Assembly (NCBI GenBank): GCA_044432945.1
Contig: JAWXUD010000051.1
Coordinates: 1 to 6,953 of the forward strand
From: JAWXUD01 sp044432945
GTDB lineage: Bacteria; Cyanobacteriota; Vampirovibrionia; Gastranaerophilales; Gastranaerophilaceae
Reading direction: 5' to 3'
DNA: 6,953 nucleotides
This document shows, piece by piece, positions 5,928-6,953 of this stretch; position 1 is the first letter of the stretch, and each line of letters begins with the position of its first letter. The position numbers were made by a program, and so were the translations under genes. The notes beneath the pieces are model-generated. The model had not been told where the DNA came from. It worked only from the letters and a program-made list of their open reading frames with translations, and did not search any database.

Positions 5928-6242
5928 TTAATCTAAATTTTTCTCATAGTCTTGATATTCTTTAACCAATTTAACAACATCTAATGCTAGTTCATGTCTA
6001 ATATCAAACGGTGCAGAACGTAAATATTCCATCGCATGTGAAACCTTAACGTTCTTGTCATACCAACGACGCATAATATAATCATATTGATCATCAAGTG
6101 AAAGATTTATTTCAAAATCCACATTTTTTAACCTATCAATAATAAAATCAGCACAACGAACCTGGATATACTCTTTAGAATCTTCCATTTTCTTAACTGC
6201 AACACTAACTGCAGGATCAATATCATACCAACGTTTTTTCAT
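5928..6242 (-). CDS. 104-aa protein with two RWYD repeats, function unknown
   Basis: I do not recognise this family. It is a soluble, helix-rich protein with no signal peptide or membrane segment and no Cys/His cluster. It contains an internal duplication with a 55-residue period. RWYDIDPAVSVA (4-15) aligns without gaps to RWYDKNVKVSHA (59-70), and the alignment can be carried on through Ile26/Ile81 and Ala31/Ala86. Each unit would be two or three helices beginning with RWYD, separated by an acidic linker (LSLDDQYDY, about 47-55). The ATG has no ribosome-binding site. A strong promoter (6249-6277) places the expected transcript start on the A of the ATG, so it is probably leaderless. Downstream it converges with dnaB; upstream is the XRE regulator on the same strand, 45 bp away, with the promoter in that gap. 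Coding status is supported by the promoter position and the repeat structure. Confidence 0.75.
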   Translation of the reverse strand: MKKRWYDIDPAVSVAVKKMEDSKEYIQVRCADFIIDRLKNVDFEINLSLDDQYDYIMRRWYDKNVKVSHAMEYLRSAPFDIRHELALDVVKLVKEYQDYEKNLD

Positions 6243-6248
6243 AAAACC

Positions 6249-6277
6249 ATATTACATATTTTTTGCAAAATTGTCAA
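6249..6277 (-). promoter_or_regulatory. Promoter of the 104-aa gene, apparently leaderless
   Basis: On the minus strand a perfect TTGACA (-35, 6272-6277) is followed after exactly 17 nt by TAATAT (-10, 6249-6254). Only 6 nt separate the -10 from the ATG at 6242, so the predicted first base is the A of the start codon. There is no Shine-Dalgarno sequence, in agreement with leaderless translation. Confidence 0.65.
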
Positions 6278-6287
6278 ATTTTTCTTA

Positions 6288-6608
6288 TTAATCGACAACA
6301 ACTTTTATCAGCTTAGATATAAACTCTATTTTATCAGGATTTTTGCTAATCAAATCAACGACATTTTCTAAAGTTGCTTCTATATTATTAGGCTTAAACT
6401 CAAAATCAAACATCTGTTTAGGAGTAACATCTAAAGCTACACATAGCTTGAATAAGGTTTGAGCTGATACAAAATTCACACCACACTCGATAAAAGATAA
6501 TGAACGACAATTTATTTCAAGCAGTTCAGCAAGGTTTTCCTGTGTTAAGCCCTTTAATTCTCTCAAATATTTCAACCTTTTACCAAAAGCTTTTTTAATT
6601 TCATTCAT
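6288..6608 (-). CDS. XRE-family helix-turn-helix transcriptional regulator
   Basis: From the ATG at 6608 the protein has 106 aa. Residues 8-67 form a Cro/C1-type HTH domain: FGKRLKYLRELKGLTQENLA, then a turn and the recognition-helix region LEINCRSLSFIECG, then the buried helix TLFKLCVALDVTPKQMF. The remaining ~40 residues are helical and Lys/Ile-rich (VVDLISKNPDKIEFISKLIK), probably for dimerisation; there is no peptidase or ligand domain. It should bind an operator as a dimer. The start is chosen because GGAG (6616-6619, minus) sits 7 nt upstream; an in-frame ATG at 6629 would place this site inside the gene. Candidate operators are the AAATACAT direct repeats in the upstream region. It could be a remnant mobile-element regulator or a chromosomal XRE protein; no toxin gene lies beside it. 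Confidence 0.88.
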   Translation of the reverse strand: MNEIKKAFGKRLKYLRELKGLTQENLAELLEINCRSLSFIECGVNFVSAQTLFKLCVALDVTPKQMFDFEFKPNNIEATLENVVDLISKNPDKIEFISKLIKVVVD

Positions 6609-6663
6609 ATAACAACTCCATAATTTCAATATCTTAATAGTAAATATTAAATCGCTAAACGTA

Positions 6664-6692
6664 TTGATAAATACATAATTGTAATTTAAAAT
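6664..6692 (+). promoter_or_regulatory. Plus-strand promoter divergent from the XRE gene
   Basis: TTGATA (-35, 6664-6669) and TAAAAT (-10, 6687-6692) are separated by 17 nt, each matching the sigma-70 consensus at 5 of 6 positions. Transcription would start near 6699. The downstream transcript meets GAGGGG (6714-6719), an ATG at 6722 and then the palindromic repeat; no gene of normal length follows in the window. Confidence 0.5.
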
Positions 6693-6696
6693 ACAT
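6669..6696. promoter_or_regulatory. AAATACAT direct repeat, candidate operator of the XRE regulator
   Basis: AAATACAT occurs at 6669-6676 and 6689-6696, exactly 20 bp apart or about two helical turns. One copy touches the -35 end and the other covers the -10 of the plus-strand promoter, and both also lie in the likely promoter of the XRE gene. This is a typical geometry for an autoregulating HTH repressor, but the assignment is inference. Confidence 0.35.
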
Positions 6697-6703
6697 GTGT
6701 AAA
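6675..6703 (-). promoter_or_regulatory. Candidate promoter of the XRE gene
   Basis: On the minus strand TTTACA (-35, 6698-6703) and AATTAT (-10, 6675-6680) are 17 nt apart. A start near 6668 would give a leader of about 60 nt ending in the GGAG ribosome site. The -10 is only a 4-of-6 match. It overlaps the opposing plus-strand promoter, so the two would compete. Confidence 0.3.
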
Positions 6704-6763
6704 ATGAATTATTGAGGGGATATGGTAATTAGAAAAACACGTTATTAGAATTCAAGCGGGAGT

Positions 6764-6947
6764 AATTCCCCTCCACAGGAGGGGTGGCAACGAAGTTGAC
6801 GGGGTGGTTTCGATGGCGAAGAAATAAAATAGTAACCACCCCGCCTTACAGGCACCCCGTCTTGCTTCACTCGCATTAAACGGCAGTGCGAAAAGCGTGG
6901 TTTTCGCTTTCTGCCTCTGCTCGCTTGCGTTCCACGGGAGGGGAATT
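6764..6947. repeat. G+C-rich nested palindromic repeat, MITE-like
   Basis: Perfect 11-bp terminal inverted repeats AATTCCCCTCC (6764-6774) and GGAGGGGAATT (6937-6947) enclose several internal hairpins. These are CCCCTCC/GGAGGGG (6768-6774, 6778-6784), CGGGGTGGTT/AACCACCCCG (6800-6809, 6834-6843) and GCGAAAA/TTTTCGC (6888-6894, 6901-6907), the last extended by GGCAG/CTGCC. CACCCCGTC (6853-6861) can pair alternatively with GACGGGGTG (6798-6806). Base composition is much richer in G+C than the neighbours. No protein is encoded. The layout is that of a dispersed non-autonomous repeat mobilised in trans, or of a structured-RNA-type repeat. TA lies next to the ends on both sides, which could be a TA target duplication. 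Confidence 0.7.
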
Positions 6948-6953
6948 TAGAGC

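Larger units (their letters stand above)
6609..6953. other. Gene-free stretch upstream of the XRE gene
   Basis: No convincing protein gene is visible. From left to right it holds the XRE leader with its ribosome site, two overlapping oppositely directed promoter candidates (6664-6703) with the AAATACAT direct repeat, a plus-strand ribosome-site-like GAGGGG followed by an 8-codon frame (6722-6748), and the G+C-rich palindromic repeat (6764-6947). Any gene served by the plus-strand promoter would lie beyond the window or has been disrupted by the repeat. Confidence 0.6.

Noticed and set aside
6288..6608. Antitoxin of a toxin-antitoxin pair with the 104-aa protein
   Set aside because: The 104-aa protein shows no HigB/RelE, HipA or other toxin motif, and the strong promoter between the genes argues against a tight two-gene operon.
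6764..6947. CRISPR-like array
   Set aside because: There are inverted, not regularly spaced direct, repeats and no cas genes; it is a single palindromic element.

Overview
The window is bacterial DNA, A+T-rich (roughly one third G+C by eye) and read with the standard code. Two dispersed palindromic repeats stand out, one of them far more G+C-rich than the rest. The tRNA gene does not encode its CCA tail. The DnaB reads as an ordinary bacterial replicative helicase. Together with the small lineage-type hypothetical genes, this resembles gut Gastranaerophilales/Melainabacteria (non-photosynthetic relatives of Cyanobacteria). That placement is a tentative impression, not a proof; another low-GC host-associated lineage is possible.

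Layout. (1) 1-~2490: one end of a Mu-like transposon or prophage on the minus strand. A DDE transposase (MuA type) is followed, with a 19-nt overlap, by a MuB-type AAA+ ATPase that runs off the window. A ~74-bp palindromic repeat has been inserted in frame near the transposase C-terminus. The 5' flank carries a cluster of TTGTGCAA-like words that are candidate transposase-binding sites. (2) ~2490-2835: a minus-strand tRNA-Ile(GAT) with a good promoter and terminator, then a second, orphan terminator between the tRNA and the transposon. (3) 2981-3895: an acidic 304-aa helical-repeat protein (MgtE-N/FliG-like solenoid), convergent with (4) a stand-alone CinA C-terminal domain protein (pncC type, 3902-4420, minus). 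That gene is divergent from (5) dnaB (4485-5885, plus). (6) 5928-6608, minus: a 104-aa protein built from two copies of an RWYD repeat, apparently leaderless, and an XRE-family regulator. (7) 6609-6953: a divergent promoter region with a direct repeat that is a plausible regulator operator, then a ~184-bp G+C-rich nested palindromic repeat.

How the genes relate. The two transposition genes form a functional pair: ATPase for target choice, transposase for strand transfer. The tRNA, dnaB and pncC genes are ordinary housekeeping genes, and the transposon sits just downstream of the tRNA unit. The XRE gene is separated from the 104-aa gene by a clear promoter, so the two are not obligatorily co-transcribed. 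The regulator more plausibly acts on its own promoter and on the divergent plus-strand promoter at 6664-6692. Nothing here proves a new defence or other multi-gene system. The most interesting items are the coding-sequence repeat insertion, the RWYD duplicated protein with its leaderless promoter, the altered PncC loop, and the orphan terminator/small-RNA candidate.
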